From contig NZ_JAPNNL010000052.1 in assembly GCF_027620315.1 (NCBI RefSeq), positions 1 through 39,728 on the forward strand: 39,728 nt of DNA. Reading direction: 5' to 3'. Under the pieces are notes generated by a model that ran no database searches, was not told the origin of the DNA, and saw only the letters and a list, made by a program, of their open reading frames with translations. Both the position numbers and the translations under genes were made by a program. Below, piece after piece: positions 8,677 to 16,120 of the stretch. This DNA is from Nonomuraea corallina (GTDB lineage Bacteria; Actinomycetota; Actinomycetes; Streptosporangiales; Streptosporangiaceae). Position 1 is the first letter of the stretch. The number at the start of each line of letters is the position of its first letter.

Positions 8677-9684
8677 TCAGCGTGATCTGTGCGCGGTTAT
8701 CCGTTCGCCGATCCTCGCCACCAACCCGCCCGCCGACAGATCGGCCGCGAGCCGGCAGGCGGCGCTGACGCCTGGGGCCCTGGTCGAGCCGTGCGCGATG
8801 ACGACGGTGCCGTTGAGCCCGAGCAGCACCGCGCCGCCGTACGCCTCGGCGTCGAGCCGGCCGCTCAGCTCGCGCAGCCGCGAGCGTTGCAGGAACGCGC
8901 CGAGCTTGGCCACCCGGCTCTCCTCGACAGTCCGCCTCAGCTCGTCGAACGCGTAGCGGACGGCGCCCTCCATGGTCTTGAGCGCCACGTTGCCGGTGAA
9001 CCCGTCGGTGACGATCACGTCGGCCCGGCCCGTCAGCAGGTCGTAGCCCTCGACGTTGCCGGTGAAGCGGAGCGACGGGGCGGCGCCGAGCAGCTCGTGG
9101 GCGCGGCGTACGAGCTTGTTGCCCTTCTCCGCCTCGCTGCCGATCGTGAGCAGGCCCACCCGGGGCTCGGTGATCCCGAAGGCCAGCTCGGCGTACGCGG
9201 CGCCGAGGTGGCCGAACTGCACCAGGACCTCCGGCTTGACCTCGGCGGTGGCGCCGGCGTCCAGGAGCAGCGTGGGCCGCGGCCGGGTGGGCAGCGCGAC
9301 CGCGATGGCCGGGCGCAGCACCCCCGGCTGGGCCTTGAGCCGCAGCTTGCCGGTGGCCACGATGCCGGCGGTCGAGCCGGCGGACACCACGGCCGACACG
9401 TCGCCGCGGCGCAGCAGGTGGCAGGCGACCGCGATGCTGGAGCGGGGCCGGCGCAGGCTGGCCAGCGCGCCCTCGTCCATCGCGAGCGCCTCCTCGGCGC
9501 GCACGATGGGGATCTCCAGGGCGGCGTCGTGCTCGGCGAGCGACTCGTACAGCACGCGCGGCGAGCCGACCAGGACGACCTGCAGTCCTCGCTCGCGCAC
9601 GGCGTGCACGGCGCCCGCCACGATGGCGTGGGGCGCGTGGTCGCCGCCCATGGCGTCGACCGCGATCGGCCTGCTGTCTGGCAC
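8677..9684 (-). CDS. plsX: Phosphate acyltransferase PlsX
   Basis: The 335-residue product converts acyl-ACP to acyl-phosphate, the substrate for PlsY in phospholipid synthesis. It opens with the diagnostic IAVDAMGGDHAP motif. LDAGATAEVKPEVLVQFG is the conserved central segment, and TIGSEAEKGNK together with VTDGFTGNVALKTMEG are the family signatures further on. The start is GTG 9684 behind a GAGGTG site 4 nt away. In many actinobacteria plsX lies with rpmF and rnc; here it is followed by a P-type ATPase and argS on the same strand with a 90-nt gap, suggesting a different operon or a second copy. It is divergent from the radical SAM gene. Confidence 0.93.
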   Translation of the reverse strand: MPDSRPIAVDAMGGDHAPHAIVAGAVHAVRERGLQVVLVGSPRVLYESLAEHDAALEIPIVRAEEALAMDEGALASLRRPRSSIAVACHLLRRGDVSAVVSAGSTAGIVATGKLRLKAQPGVLRPAIAVALPTRPRPTLLLDAGATAEVKPEVLVQFGHLGAAYAELAFGITEPRVGLLTIGSEAEKGNKLVRRAHELLGAAPSLRFTGNVEGYDLLTGRADVIVTDGFTGNVALKTMEGAVRYAFDELRRTVEESRVAKLGAFLQRSRLRELSGRLDAEAYGGAVLLGLNGTVVIAHGSTRAPGVSAACRLAADLSAGGLVARIGERITAHRSR

Positions 9685-9733
9685 TTTTCACCTCGTACGG
9701 CGGTTGGCGTGGCCGTCCGGATGGTACGCAAGG

Positions 9734-9770
9734 CCGTCCACCAGGCTAACCGGCGGGCCGGAGTGGACGG
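9734..9770. promoter_or_regulatory. Inverted repeat upstream of plsX
   Basis: An 8-bp perfect inverted repeat, CCGTCCAC at 9734-9741 with GTGGACGG at 9763-9770, lies 50-86 nt upstream of the plsX start in the divergent plsX/radical-SAM region. It could be an operator or a leader hairpin. Nothing links it to a known regulator. The opposite gene may use a TATAAG box at 9889-9894 as -10; no -35 element was found. Confidence 0.3.
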
Positions 9771-9962
9771 TTCGGGCCACCACGACCTTGTTCCCACGGA
9801 GGATCGGCACGCGATATGTCGCGGATGTGAAGCTCCCAAGTAGCTCAGAGCCGGGCCTGAACCATAGCCGCGGGCCGCCTACCCTCGGTATAAGAGCCGT
9901 AGACGCGCGACAGGGGCGTGAGGTTTACATCCGATCGAACAAAAAAGGATGGGAAAGGCCTA

Positions 9963-11273
9963 GTGATCTTGAACCAAACAGGCACCCGACGCTTCAAGGC
10001 GTACACCTCCAAGCACCTCGACGAGCTTCTGCGGCGCGCGGGACTCGACGACGGGGAGAGACTGAAAGTGCGGGCCGTCGCGACGGTCCTGCCTTTCCGG
10101 ACGAACGCCTATGTCGTCGATGAGCTCATAGATTGGTCGGCGGCGCCCCACGACCCGATGTACCGCCTGGTCTTCCCGCAGGCCGACATGCTGCCCGAGG
10201 CCGACGTGGCGCGACTGGCGGATCTGCTCAAGGCCGAGTCGCCCAACGCGGAGGTCCAGGCGGAGGCCGCCAGGGTCCGCGCGCAGCTCAACCCGCATCC
10301 GGCCGGTCAGATGGAGCTCAACGTGCCGCGCATGGGAGAGGAGCCGGTGCCCGGGATGCAGCACAAGTATCCCGAGACCGTGCTGTTCTTCCCCAAGCAA
10401 GGGCAGACCTGTCACGCCTACTGCACGTACTGCTTCAGGTGGGCGCAGTTCGTCGGTGACGCCGACCTCAAGTTCGCCTCCGACGACATCGGCCAGCTGG
10501 TCGCCTACCTGCGCCAGCACCCCGAGGTCACCAGCGTGCTCATCACCGGCGGCGACGCCATGATCATGGGTGAGCCGGTGATCCGGCGCTACCTGGAGCC
10601 GCTGCTGGAGCTGGAGCAGCTCGAGTCCATCCGGATCGGCACCAAGGCGCTGGCCTACTGGCCGCAGCGGTTCGTCAGCGACCCGGACGCCGACGCCACG
10701 CTCGGCCTGTTCGAGGAGGTCGTGCGGGCCGGGAAGAACCTCGCCTTCATGGCCCACTTCTCGCACCCGCGCGAGCTGGAGTCGCCGCTGGTCGAGTCCG
10801 CGGTGCGGCGGATCATCGGCAGCGGGGCGACGATCCGCACCCAGGCGCCGCTCATCAGGTCCATCAACGACGAACCGGCCGTGTGGTCGGCCATGTGGCG
10901 GCGGCAGCACCGGATGGGGATGATCCCGTACTACCTGTTCGTCGAGCGCGACACCGGTCCGCAGGACTACTTCGCGGTCCCGCTCGGCCGGGCCTACGAG
11001 ATCTTCAGGGACGCGTACGCGAGTGTCTCCGGGCTCTGCAGGACCGTGCGCGGGCCGTCCATGTCGGCGACGCCGGGCAAGGTGTGCGTCGACGGGGTCA
11101 CCGAGATCGCCGGGCAGCGGGTGTTCGTGCTGCACTTCATCCAGGCGCGTGACCCCGCACTGGTCGGGCGGCCGTTCTTCGCGCACTACGACCCGGCGGC
11201 CGTCTGGCTGACGGATCTGCGGCCGGCCTTCGCCGACGTCTTCCCGTTCCAGGCGGCCCCGGCGCGGGTCTGA
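9963..11273 (+). CDS. Lysine 2,3-aminomutase-like radical SAM protein
   Basis: The 436-residue product has the CxxxCxxC iron-sulfur motif at residues 150-157 (CHAYCTYC), preceded by the FPKQGQT segment, and the SAM-binding strand SVLITGGDAM that follows. These features match the lysine 2,3-aminomutase (KamA) family. PLP-dependent aminomutases hold the cofactor through a lysine near a glycine-rich loop; SATPGKVCVDG near residue 375 may carry this lysine. Function is therefore a PLP/SAM-dependent amino-group migration on an unknown amino acid. No efp gene or lysine-catabolism gene is adjacent, so an EpmB-like role has no support. GTG 9963, with GGGAAAGG upstream, is chosen; GTG 9918 is in frame but lengthens the protein by 15 residues that look unstructured. 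Confidence 0.85.
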   Translation: MILNQTGTRRFKAYTSKHLDELLRRAGLDDGERLKVRAVATVLPFRTNAYVVDELIDWSAAPHDPMYRLVFPQADMLPEADVARLADLLKAESPNAEVQAEAARVRAQLNPHPAGQMELNVPRMGEEPVPGMQHKYPETVLFFPKQGQTCHAYCTYCFRWAQFVGDADLKFASDDIGQLVAYLRQHPEVTSVLITGGDAMIMGEPVIRRYLEPLLELEQLESIRIGTKALAYWPQRFVSDPDADATLGLFEEVVRAGKNLAFMAHFSHPRELESPLVESAVRRIIGSGATIRTQAPLIRSINDEPAVWSAMWRRQHRMGMIPYYLFVERDTGPQDYFAVPLGRAYEIFRDAYASVSGLCRTVRGPSMSATPGKVCVDGVTEIAGQRVFVLHFIQARDPALVGRPFFAHYDPAAVWLTDLRPAFADVFPFQAAPARV

Positions 11274-11658
11274 GGCGGGCCGCCGCAAGCGGGAAATCCG
11301 CGCCCCCGGCCCGCGGCCTTCGTGTGTCCCGAAAATCCTCTCCCGGGCCGGGACGGCGTGCTCATGGAACGCCGGAAGCGTCCATGGAATATCCGCTCCA
11401 GCTTTATCTATTTCCTGATTTGTCTCCCTGTGCGTGACCCTTTGCCCGCTCGGTAACTTACCCACCAAGCCCTTGTCACGCTGGCTTTTAGCGGCTCACC
11501 CGAGACCGTCCGCGGTGGTAGAACTGCACCCGTAGCTCAGCCGCGGACGGCGCGCTTCGTGCGGTGCCCATAGCGTGTACGCCACGGCATTCGGGGGTTA
11601 TCGATTCGCAATTCCCATGCGTTCAGAAGCGATCGATCACGAGCCGGGAAGGCAAAAC
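11274..11658. other. Non-coding region with palindromes
   Basis: No gene is seen in these 385 bases. The first 45 contain a weak GC-rich inverted repeat (GCGGGCC 11275-11281 with GGCCCGC 11308-11314), a possible terminator. A short palindrome GGTAA-C-TTACC lies at 11452-11462. A 10-bp inverted repeat CCGTCCGCGG / CCGCGGACGG (11506-11515 with 11541-11550) could form a leader hairpin or operator for the secreted-protein gene that follows. AT-richer stretches near 11395-11470 and 11585-11625 may contain its promoter. Confidence 0.45.
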
Positions 11659-12603
11659 ATGAAACGTGTAGTGAAAACGGCGGTCGCCGTGACGGCATTC
11701 GGACTGGCGGCGCTCGCCGTGCCGGCGCAGGCCGACGCCGGGCACGCGGCCTCGGCCGCCGCCCGCGACCTCGGCGGCGACAACCCGCTCGGCGGCCTGC
11801 TGGGCGGGCTGACGAACGGCGGCCTGCTCAACGGAGCGGGCAACGGCCTGCTGGGCGGCCTGCTCAACAGCGCCGCCCCCCAGCCTGCCGGAGCCCCGTC
11901 CGGCCCGCGGCTCCAGCCGGGGACCGACAGGCTGGCCGAGTCCGAGCCGCTGAGCGGCCGCGCCTCGTCGCGCCGGCCCGCGCTGCGGAACGGCCCGATC
12001 GAGCCGCCACCCGCGGAGGTGCTCCACGGCACCTTCACCTCGGTCTCCCACCTGGTCGAGGGCGCGCTCGGCACCGCCATGTCGCCGCTGTCGGCCACCC
12101 GGTCCATGACCGGCGACACCCGGACCACGAACAGCGCCACCCGGAGCACGGACACCACCAGCCGGACCATGGACACCACCACGCGGACCATGGACACCAC
12201 CTCGCGGACCGTGGACACCGCCACCCGTACCGTGGACACCGCCACCCGTACCGTGGACACCGCCACCCGCGCGCTCAGCGGCGGCGCCACGGCGACGGAC
12301 AGCGTGATGGCGGTGTCGCGCGCCACCCGGTACGCGCTTCCGCGTCAGTCCGCCAACGGCCGGCTGGCGCCACTCGTCGGCCACCTGGTGCCCACCGAGC
12401 TGGCGCCGCCGCTGGACACGCTGCCCGGCACCACCCAGGTCGCTTCCATTGACGAGATCGCCCCGCTCGTCGAAGATGCGGCCGCCGTGGTGTCCACCAA
12501 CGGCGTGGAGGCCACCAGCGCTTACACCGACACCGTCAACTCCCTGGGCTGGGCCACGGCCGCCCTGACCAGCACGGTGCGGGACCCCTGGCACCAGTAC
12601 TGA
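11659..12603 (+). CDS. Secreted repeat protein, function unknown
   Basis: The 314-residue product has a classical signal peptide (MKRVVKTAVAVTAFGLAALA, cleavage likely after VPAQA-DA). A Gly/Leu/Asn-rich stretch follows (DNPLGGLLGGL...NGLLGGLLN), then a Pro-rich linker, then seven copies of a seven-residue unit of the form R-T-[MV]-D-T-[TA]-[TS] from about residue 155 to 203, and a C-terminal region of about 110 residues without known domain. The 21-bp unit suggests expansion by slippage. Function is not recognised; secreted repeat proteins of this kind are often cell-wall or adhesion related. GGGAAGG lies 7 nt before ATG 11659. The flanking region upstream is a 385-base leader; a GC-rich hairpin cluster follows the gene. 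Confidence 0.75.
   Translation: MKRVVKTAVAVTAFGLAALAVPAQADAGHAASAAARDLGGDNPLGGLLGGLTNGGLLNGAGNGLLGGLLNSAAPQPAGAPSGPRLQPGTDRLAESEPLSGRASSRRPALRNGPIEPPPAEVLHGTFTSVSHLVEGALGTAMSPLSATRSMTGDTRTTNSATRSTDTTSRTMDTTTRTMDTTSRTVDTATRTVDTATRTVDTATRALSGGATATDSVMAVSRATRYALPRQSANGRLAPLVGHLVPTELAPPLDTLPGTTQVASIDEIAPLVEDAAAVVSTNGVEATSAYTDTVNSLGWATAALTSTVRDPWHQY
12121..12267 (+). repeat. Seven tandem 21-bp repeats in the secreted protein gene
   Basis: Seven in-frame units of 21 bp begin at 12121, 12142, 12163, 12184, 12205, 12226 and 12247. The last three are almost identical in DNA, the first two more diverged, which suggests recent duplication at the 3' side. Each encodes Arg-Thr-x-Asp-Thr-x-Thr/Ser. Confidence 0.85.
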
Positions 12604-12699
12604 CCCGCCCGCGGACCCGAGCTCCGCGCCCTCGAAGCATCCCGAGCCCCGCAGCCCGCGGGCGCTCACGCCCGGGACTCCTTCCCCGCCGCGTTCGTC

Positions 12700-12777
12700 G
12701 GCGCCGCCCAAGACTGCAGGGCGGCGGCGCCCCGGCCCCGGCACCCGCCGCCGCCCCAGTCCAGGGGCCGGCGGCGG
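12700..12777. terminator. Two GC-rich hairpins after the secreted protein gene
   Basis: The first hairpin pairs 12700-12709 with 12719-12731, with a small bulge. The second pairs 12745-12757 with 12764-12777 around a 6-nt loop (AGTCCA). They sit between the plus-strand secreted protein gene and the minus-strand DUF222 fragment, and could end transcription from either side. Confidence 0.6.
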
Positions 12778-12792
12778 TCCCGTTTCCGCGCT

Positions 12793-12951
12793 CTATCCAG
12801 GCAGGCGGACGCCCGTGCGACGGGCGATCTGGGCCTGCAGCCTGGCCATCTGCCAGTGCAGCTCAAGCACCTGCTCGGCCAGCTGCATCGTGGGTATCTC
12901 GGTCACATCCTCGGTGGCCAGGTGGTCGATAGCGGCAGAAAGCTCACCCAT
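12793..12951 (-). pseudogene. N-terminal fragment of a DUF222 (13E12-type) protein
   Basis: The open frame from ATG 12951 encodes only 52 residues (MGELSAAIDHLATED to TGVRLPG). Its layout, a short helix, LAEQVLELHWQMARLQAQIARRT and then a stop, matches the N-terminus of DUF222 proteins, which continue for about 400 residues and often end in an HNH nuclease. The rest of the domain is absent, so this looks like a truncated relic. The ribosome-binding site (GGGGGGA) and an upstream LexA box are intact. The open frame extends to 13071 but the sequence before 12951 contains the promoter. A real small protein cannot be excluded. Confidence 0.6.
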
Positions 12952-12984
12952 CGCGTCCCCCCACTCCATCACCGTTCGTACGCT

Positions 12985-13005
12985 CGAACCAACGTTCGAA
13001 TCGTA
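12985..13005 (-). promoter_or_regulatory. LexA (SOS) box and -10 of the DUF222 stub
   Basis: CGAAC-CAAC-GTTCG at 12985-12998 is a perfect match to the Gram-positive LexA operator form CGAAC-N4-GTTCG. Directly upstream on the minus strand, TACGAT (13000-13005) fits the actinobacterial -10 consensus TANNNT. LexA would therefore sit over the transcription start. Further GTTCG and CGAAC half-sites flank it at 12974-12978 and 13007-13011. In mycobacteria, 13E12-family genes are known members of the LexA regulon, which supports both calls. Confidence 0.75.
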
Positions 13006-13098
13006 GCGAACGGGGGCCTCATCTGTCAGGTTCTTCCCCTCCGCCGCGCGTCTCCCGCCGTCGAAGATCACCTGTGCACATCACCCTGAAGATCCAAC

Positions 13099-13195
13099 CT
13101 CAAGGTCAAAGACTCAAGGTCAACTTCCTTTTGGGAACCCCCTCGGGCCGGGCACCGTGATGCGTGCCTGCGGCCCGCTGCGCTCGCCGTAGCCC
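13099..13195 (+). repeat. Left arm of 98-bp inverted repeat
   Basis: This arm begins CTCAAGGTCAAAGACTCAAG and ends in GCCGTAGCCC. It pairs with 13680-13777 in inverted orientation. Its outer part carries one full 14-bp unit and part of another of the repeat that is amplified at the right side. Confidence 0.85.
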
Positions 13196-13679
13196 AGGTC
13201 AAGATCCAACCTCGGAGCCGGGCGTGTGCCACTGGGCCGCTGCGGCGTGTCGTGAAGCGGCTTGCCGGCCGACCGGTACCGGGTTCCCAGGCTCAATTCC
13301 AGCTTGGTACAGGGGGTTGGGCGCCTCCGGTTGTCTCGCAATCGTTATCCCAGCGGGCCTGCAGTCCGCCTCGCATGCGCGGAAGAGGGCCCTGATCCGG
13401 GCAGCACAGGGGAGTTCGGCCTGACATCGGAGCCGGTCGCGCACGACGCCCGAGCGCTGATCGGACAAGGTCGCGCGGAGCACTCCGAGCACGGCATGCA
13501 TGCGATCACAGGGGGCGCCCACGGCGCCGACGGGAGGCGGTCCGATAGGGCGCCGAGTACGGGTCGGACGCGGCCTCGTACGGCGTCCTGGGCGTGGTTC
13601 GAGGGGTCTGGTGTGGCGTTGGGGGGTGTGGGTCGTGGCGCTCAGCCGGGGAGGTCGGGCGTGGCTGTGGAACTCACGA

Positions 13680-13777
13680 GGGCTACGGCGAGCGCAGCGG
13701 GCCGCAGGCACGCATCGCGGCGCCCGGCCCGAGGGGGTTCCCCAAAAAGAAGTTGACCTTGAGTCTTTGACCTTGAG
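13680..13777 (-). repeat. Right arm of 98-bp inverted repeat
   Basis: Reverse complement of 13099-13195 with about three substitutions and one extra base. Its outer edge runs into the 14-bp tandem array at 13753-13804. Confidence 0.85.
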
Positions 13778-13804
13778 TCTTTGACCTTGAGTCTTTGACC
13801 TTGA
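13753..13804 (+). repeat. 14-bp tandem repeat, about 3.7 copies
   Basis: TTGACCTTGAGTCT is repeated at 13753, 13767 and 13781, with a partial copy from 13795. Looser TTGATCTTGAG and TTGACCCTGAG variants continue to about 13834. The opposite orientation appears at 13099-13123. It is too short and spacerless to be a CRISPR. Confidence 0.85.
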
Positions 13805-13874
13805 AGGTTTTGATCTTGAGTTTTGACCCTGAGGGATTCGGACGTCGGGCCGGCGGGATCGATCTGCGGCGCCA

Positions 13875-14738
13875 TCAGCCCTTCGTGTAGGCGGAGAGGA
13901 CTTCCTTCGGGTCGCCGTCCATCTTGATTTTGCCCTTGTGGAGCCAGATCACCCGGTTGCAGGTCTGTTCGATCACCCGCAGGTCGTGGGCGACGAGGAA
14001 GACGGTGCCGGCGGACTCCCTGATCTGGCGGATGCGCTGCTCGCTCTTCTTGCGGAACTCACGGTCGCCTGTGGCGAGCGCCTCGTCGATGAGCAGGACG
14101 TCGTGGGTCTTGGCCGAGGAGATGGCGAAGCGGAGGCGGGCGCCCATGCCGGAGGAGTAGGTGGACATCGGCAGCTGGACGAACTCGTCGATGCCGGAGA
14201 AGTCGACGATCTCCTGGTACTTCTCCTTGACCTCCGCCGGGGTCATGCCCATGGCGTAGCAGCCGAGGATGATGTTGCGCTCACCCGTCAGCTCGCGCAT
14301 GAGGGCCGCGTTGACGCCCAGCAGCGACGGCTGGCCGTCGGTGTAGACGGCGCCGGAGTGGGGCGGCAGCAGGCCGGCGATGGCCCGCAGCAGCGTGGAC
14401 TTGCCGGAGCCGTTGCGCCCGACGACGCCGATGGCGTCGCCGTGGTAGGCGACGAAGGAGACGCCTTTGACGGCGTGGACCTCCTTCATCTGCGGTCTGC
14501 CCTGGCGCTTGATGATGCGCATGAGGGCGTTGACCGCGTTGCCCTTCTCGGACTCCGAGGCCGCGCCGTAGACGCGGTAGACGATGTGCAGATCGTCGAC
14601 GATGACCGTCGGCGTGCCCGTGGGCACATCCAAGGGGCCCTTCGCGGGCTCCGGGTTGGGATGCACCCGAACGTCCTTGCTTGGGACGGCGGGCTCCTCG
14701 CCCTTCACCTTTGCCAGCTCCTTGGTCAGTTCAGCCAC
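13875..14738 (-). CDS. ABC-2 glycan exporter ATPase (Wzt/TagH type)
   Basis: The 287-residue product is the ATP-hydrolysing half of a polysaccharide exporter. Walker A is GRNGSGKST near residue 115, signature YSSGMGARL near 197, Walker B VLLIDEAL near 216, and the switch histidine follows in VAHDLRVI. An N-terminal extension of about 40 residues precedes the nucleotide-binding domain. The C-terminal carbohydrate-binding domain found in some Wzt proteins is absent, as in the mycobacterial galactan exporter and in TagH-like proteins. GTG 14738 overlaps the permease stop by 8 nt, so translation is coupled. There are no glycosyltransferase genes adjacent, so the exported glycan is unknown; a wall galactan- or teichoic acid-like polymer is the likely class. 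Confidence 0.88.
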   Translation of the reverse strand: MAELTKELAKVKGEEPAVPSKDVRVHPNPEPAKGPLDVPTGTPTVIVDDLHIVYRVYGAASESEKGNAVNALMRIIKRQGRPQMKEVHAVKGVSFVAYHGDAIGVVGRNGSGKSTLLRAIAGLLPPHSGAVYTDGQPSLLGVNAALMRELTGERNIILGCYAMGMTPAEVKEKYQEIVDFSGIDEFVQLPMSTYSSGMGARLRFAISSAKTHDVLLIDEALATGDREFRKKSEQRIRQIRESAGTVFLVAHDLRVIEQTCNRVIWLHKGKIKMDGDPKEVLSAYTKG

Positions 14739-15648
14739 GCCCGTACCTCTCCTCGGCTCGCCAGAAGTACCAGAAGCCGAAGCAGAGTGCGAACACTGCC
14801 CAGAATACGCAAGCCGCCCACACCATTGGAGGGGGAGAGTGCTTGGCGATGAAGATGTCCCGCATCCACTCGATGTAGGAGGCCGCGGGGTTGAGGTACA
14901 TGGCGGTGGCGACCCACTGCGGCATGCCTGCGGCCTCGACCACCTTGTCCTGGATGGAGAAGAAGACGCCGGAGGCGTAGAGCCAGGTGCGGGTGATGAA
15001 CGGCAGCAGCTGGTTGAGGTCCCGCATGGAGGCCCCGAGGCGCGCCATCACCAGCCCGGTGCCGACGTTGAACATGGTCTGCAGGACCAGCACGACCGGG
15101 ATCATCAGCCAGTACCAGGTCGGGACCTCGCCGGTGATGAACACGATCAGCACCAGCACGCCCATGGAGATGGCGAGCTGCTGGAGCTCCTGGATGGTGT
15201 AGGCCAGGGGCAGCGCGGCCCGCGGGAAGTGGAGCGCCCGGATCAGCGACAGGTTGCCGGAGATCGACTTGGCGCCCGCGGTGACGCTGCGCTGGGTGTA
15301 GGTGAAGACGAAGATGCCGGTCAGCAGGAAGGCCGGGTAGTTCTCGACGCCGTCGCGGCCGCCGAGGACTATGCCGAACATCACATAGTAGATCGCGGCG
15401 TTGAGCAGCGGGGTCAGGACCTGCCACAGCTGTCCGAGCGCGGAGCTGGAGTATTTCGAGACGTTGCGCGAGGTCGCGTACGTCAGGATGAAGTGTCGCC
15501 GCTCCACGAGCTGGCGCAGATAGACGGTGAACCTCGGCCGTGCGATGGCACGGCGAAGCCCGTATCTCTCGGCGAGCTTGGCCAGCGGCTCCTGCCCGCT
15601 TCGGCCGCCCGCCTGGGCGTCCGCTACGGCGGATTCCGGCTGGCTCAT
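14731..15648 (-). CDS. ABC-2 glycan exporter permease (Wzm/TagG type)
   Basis: The 305-residue product is the membrane half of the exporter. After a cytoplasmic N-terminus of about 65 residues (with YATSRNVSKYSSSALGQLWQ, the typical amphipathic entry), about six membrane segments are seen: PLLNAAIYYVMFGIVLG, FLLTGIFVFTYTQ, a central pair near LAISMGVLVLIVFI and YWLMIPVVLVLQ, and two at the end (SYIEWMRDIFI region and VWAACVFWAVFALCF). It ends in the acidic-basic tail WRAEERYGRG. ATG 15648 is selected; longer in-frame sequence upstream contains no domain. The gene is transcribed first in a two-gene operon with the ATPase, whose start lies within its stop region. Confidence 0.88.
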   Translation of the reverse strand: MSQPESAVADAQAGGRSGQEPLAKLAERYGLRRAIARPRFTVYLRQLVERRHFILTYATSRNVSKYSSSALGQLWQVLTPLLNAAIYYVMFGIVLGGRDGVENYPAFLLTGIFVFTYTQRSVTAGAKSISGNLSLIRALHFPRAALPLAYTIQELQQLAISMGVLVLIVFITGEVPTWYWLMIPVVLVLQTMFNVGTGLVMARLGASMRDLNQLLPFITRTWLYASGVFFSIQDKVVEAAGMPQWVATAMYLNPAASYIEWMRDIFIAKHSPPPMVWAACVFWAVFALCFGFWYFWRAEERYGRG

Positions 15649-16120
15649 GGCATGGACTCTATTGGATCCGGGTGGTTCGGGGTGCCTGCCGCATGGAGTG
15701 CGGCCGACAGTTGGACGATCTTTCGGGGCGCCCGGTTCCAAGGCGCCGTCAAGACTCGCTCAACCGTAGCTCAGCAGCGCCGATCATGGAGGCAACGGCA
15801 CGACCACTGTCTGGTAGGAGGTATTTTTCATCGTCGGTGTGCGTCCTTGCCTGTGCCTGTCTGACTCGTTTATGCACTTCATCCCCCATAGCGCTGTCTG
15901 GGTGTGTCGGTTGATAGGTGGACGTGTGACCGAACTGCAACGCGCCAGAGACGTGCTGGTGGCAAGTAGTAAGGGATAGTCGCGATCGACTGGCAGGGCG
16001 TCGGCTGGTTTGACCAGGTCAGCCAAACCCGGGGGATTATAAGGAACCCCCCGTCAGGCTGCTCACGATCATTGCAGCTCAGCGCTTACGCCCACTTGTA
16101 GAGGGAGGATTCTTTTCACC
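15649..16120. promoter_or_regulatory. Divergent control region: exporter and importer operons
   Basis: There is no convincing gene in these 472 bases. A 63-codon frame on the minus strand (15749-15940) has AT-rich, unusual codons. Toward the importer operon, an interrupted palindrome CTGGT-TTG-ACCAG lies at 16005-16017. TATAAG (16038-16043) is a likely -10 box and sits between C/G arms at 16030-16035 and 16048-16053. A TTGACC (16010-16015) is too far away for a normal -35 (22-nt spacer). These repeats are candidate operator sites. The importer gene has a GGGAGG ribosome-binding site about 10 nt before its ATG. Confidence 0.4.

Larger units (their letters stand above)
13099..13777. mobile_element. 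679-bp inverted-repeat-bounded element, no transposase
   Basis: The element is bounded by inverted arms of 97 bp (13099-13195) and 98 bp (13680-13777). By eye they differ at about three positions and one single-base gap, roughly 96% identity. The interior (13196-13679, 484 bp) holds no convincing gene: open frames on both strands share the same start because they begin in the two arms. The layout resembles a non-autonomous element or a degenerate intergenic cassette. It is also possible that the arms are remnants of repeated sequence that accompanies DUF222 genes. No target-site duplication was identified. The interior also contains AAGATCCAACCTC at 13201-13213, a direct copy of 13089-13101. 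Confidence 0.55.

Noticed and set aside
13199..13711. Frames inside the inverted-repeat element that start with the same residues (MPAARCARRSP) on both strands
   Set aside because: The shared start comes from the two inverted arms. The rest is low-complexity and unlike any family.
13740..13840. Possible CRISPR array
   Set aside because: The 14-bp units are directly joined without unique spacers, and no cas gene is present.
15749..15940. Minus-strand frame of 63 codons upstream of the exporter genes
   Set aside because: Codon use and composition differ from neighbouring genes, there is no convincing ribosome-binding site, and it overlaps a probable promoter region.
16010..16043. TTGACC with TATAAG as a full promoter
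   Set aside because: The spacer is 22 nt, too long for a standard sigma-70 type promoter, so only the -10 part was kept as a possibility.
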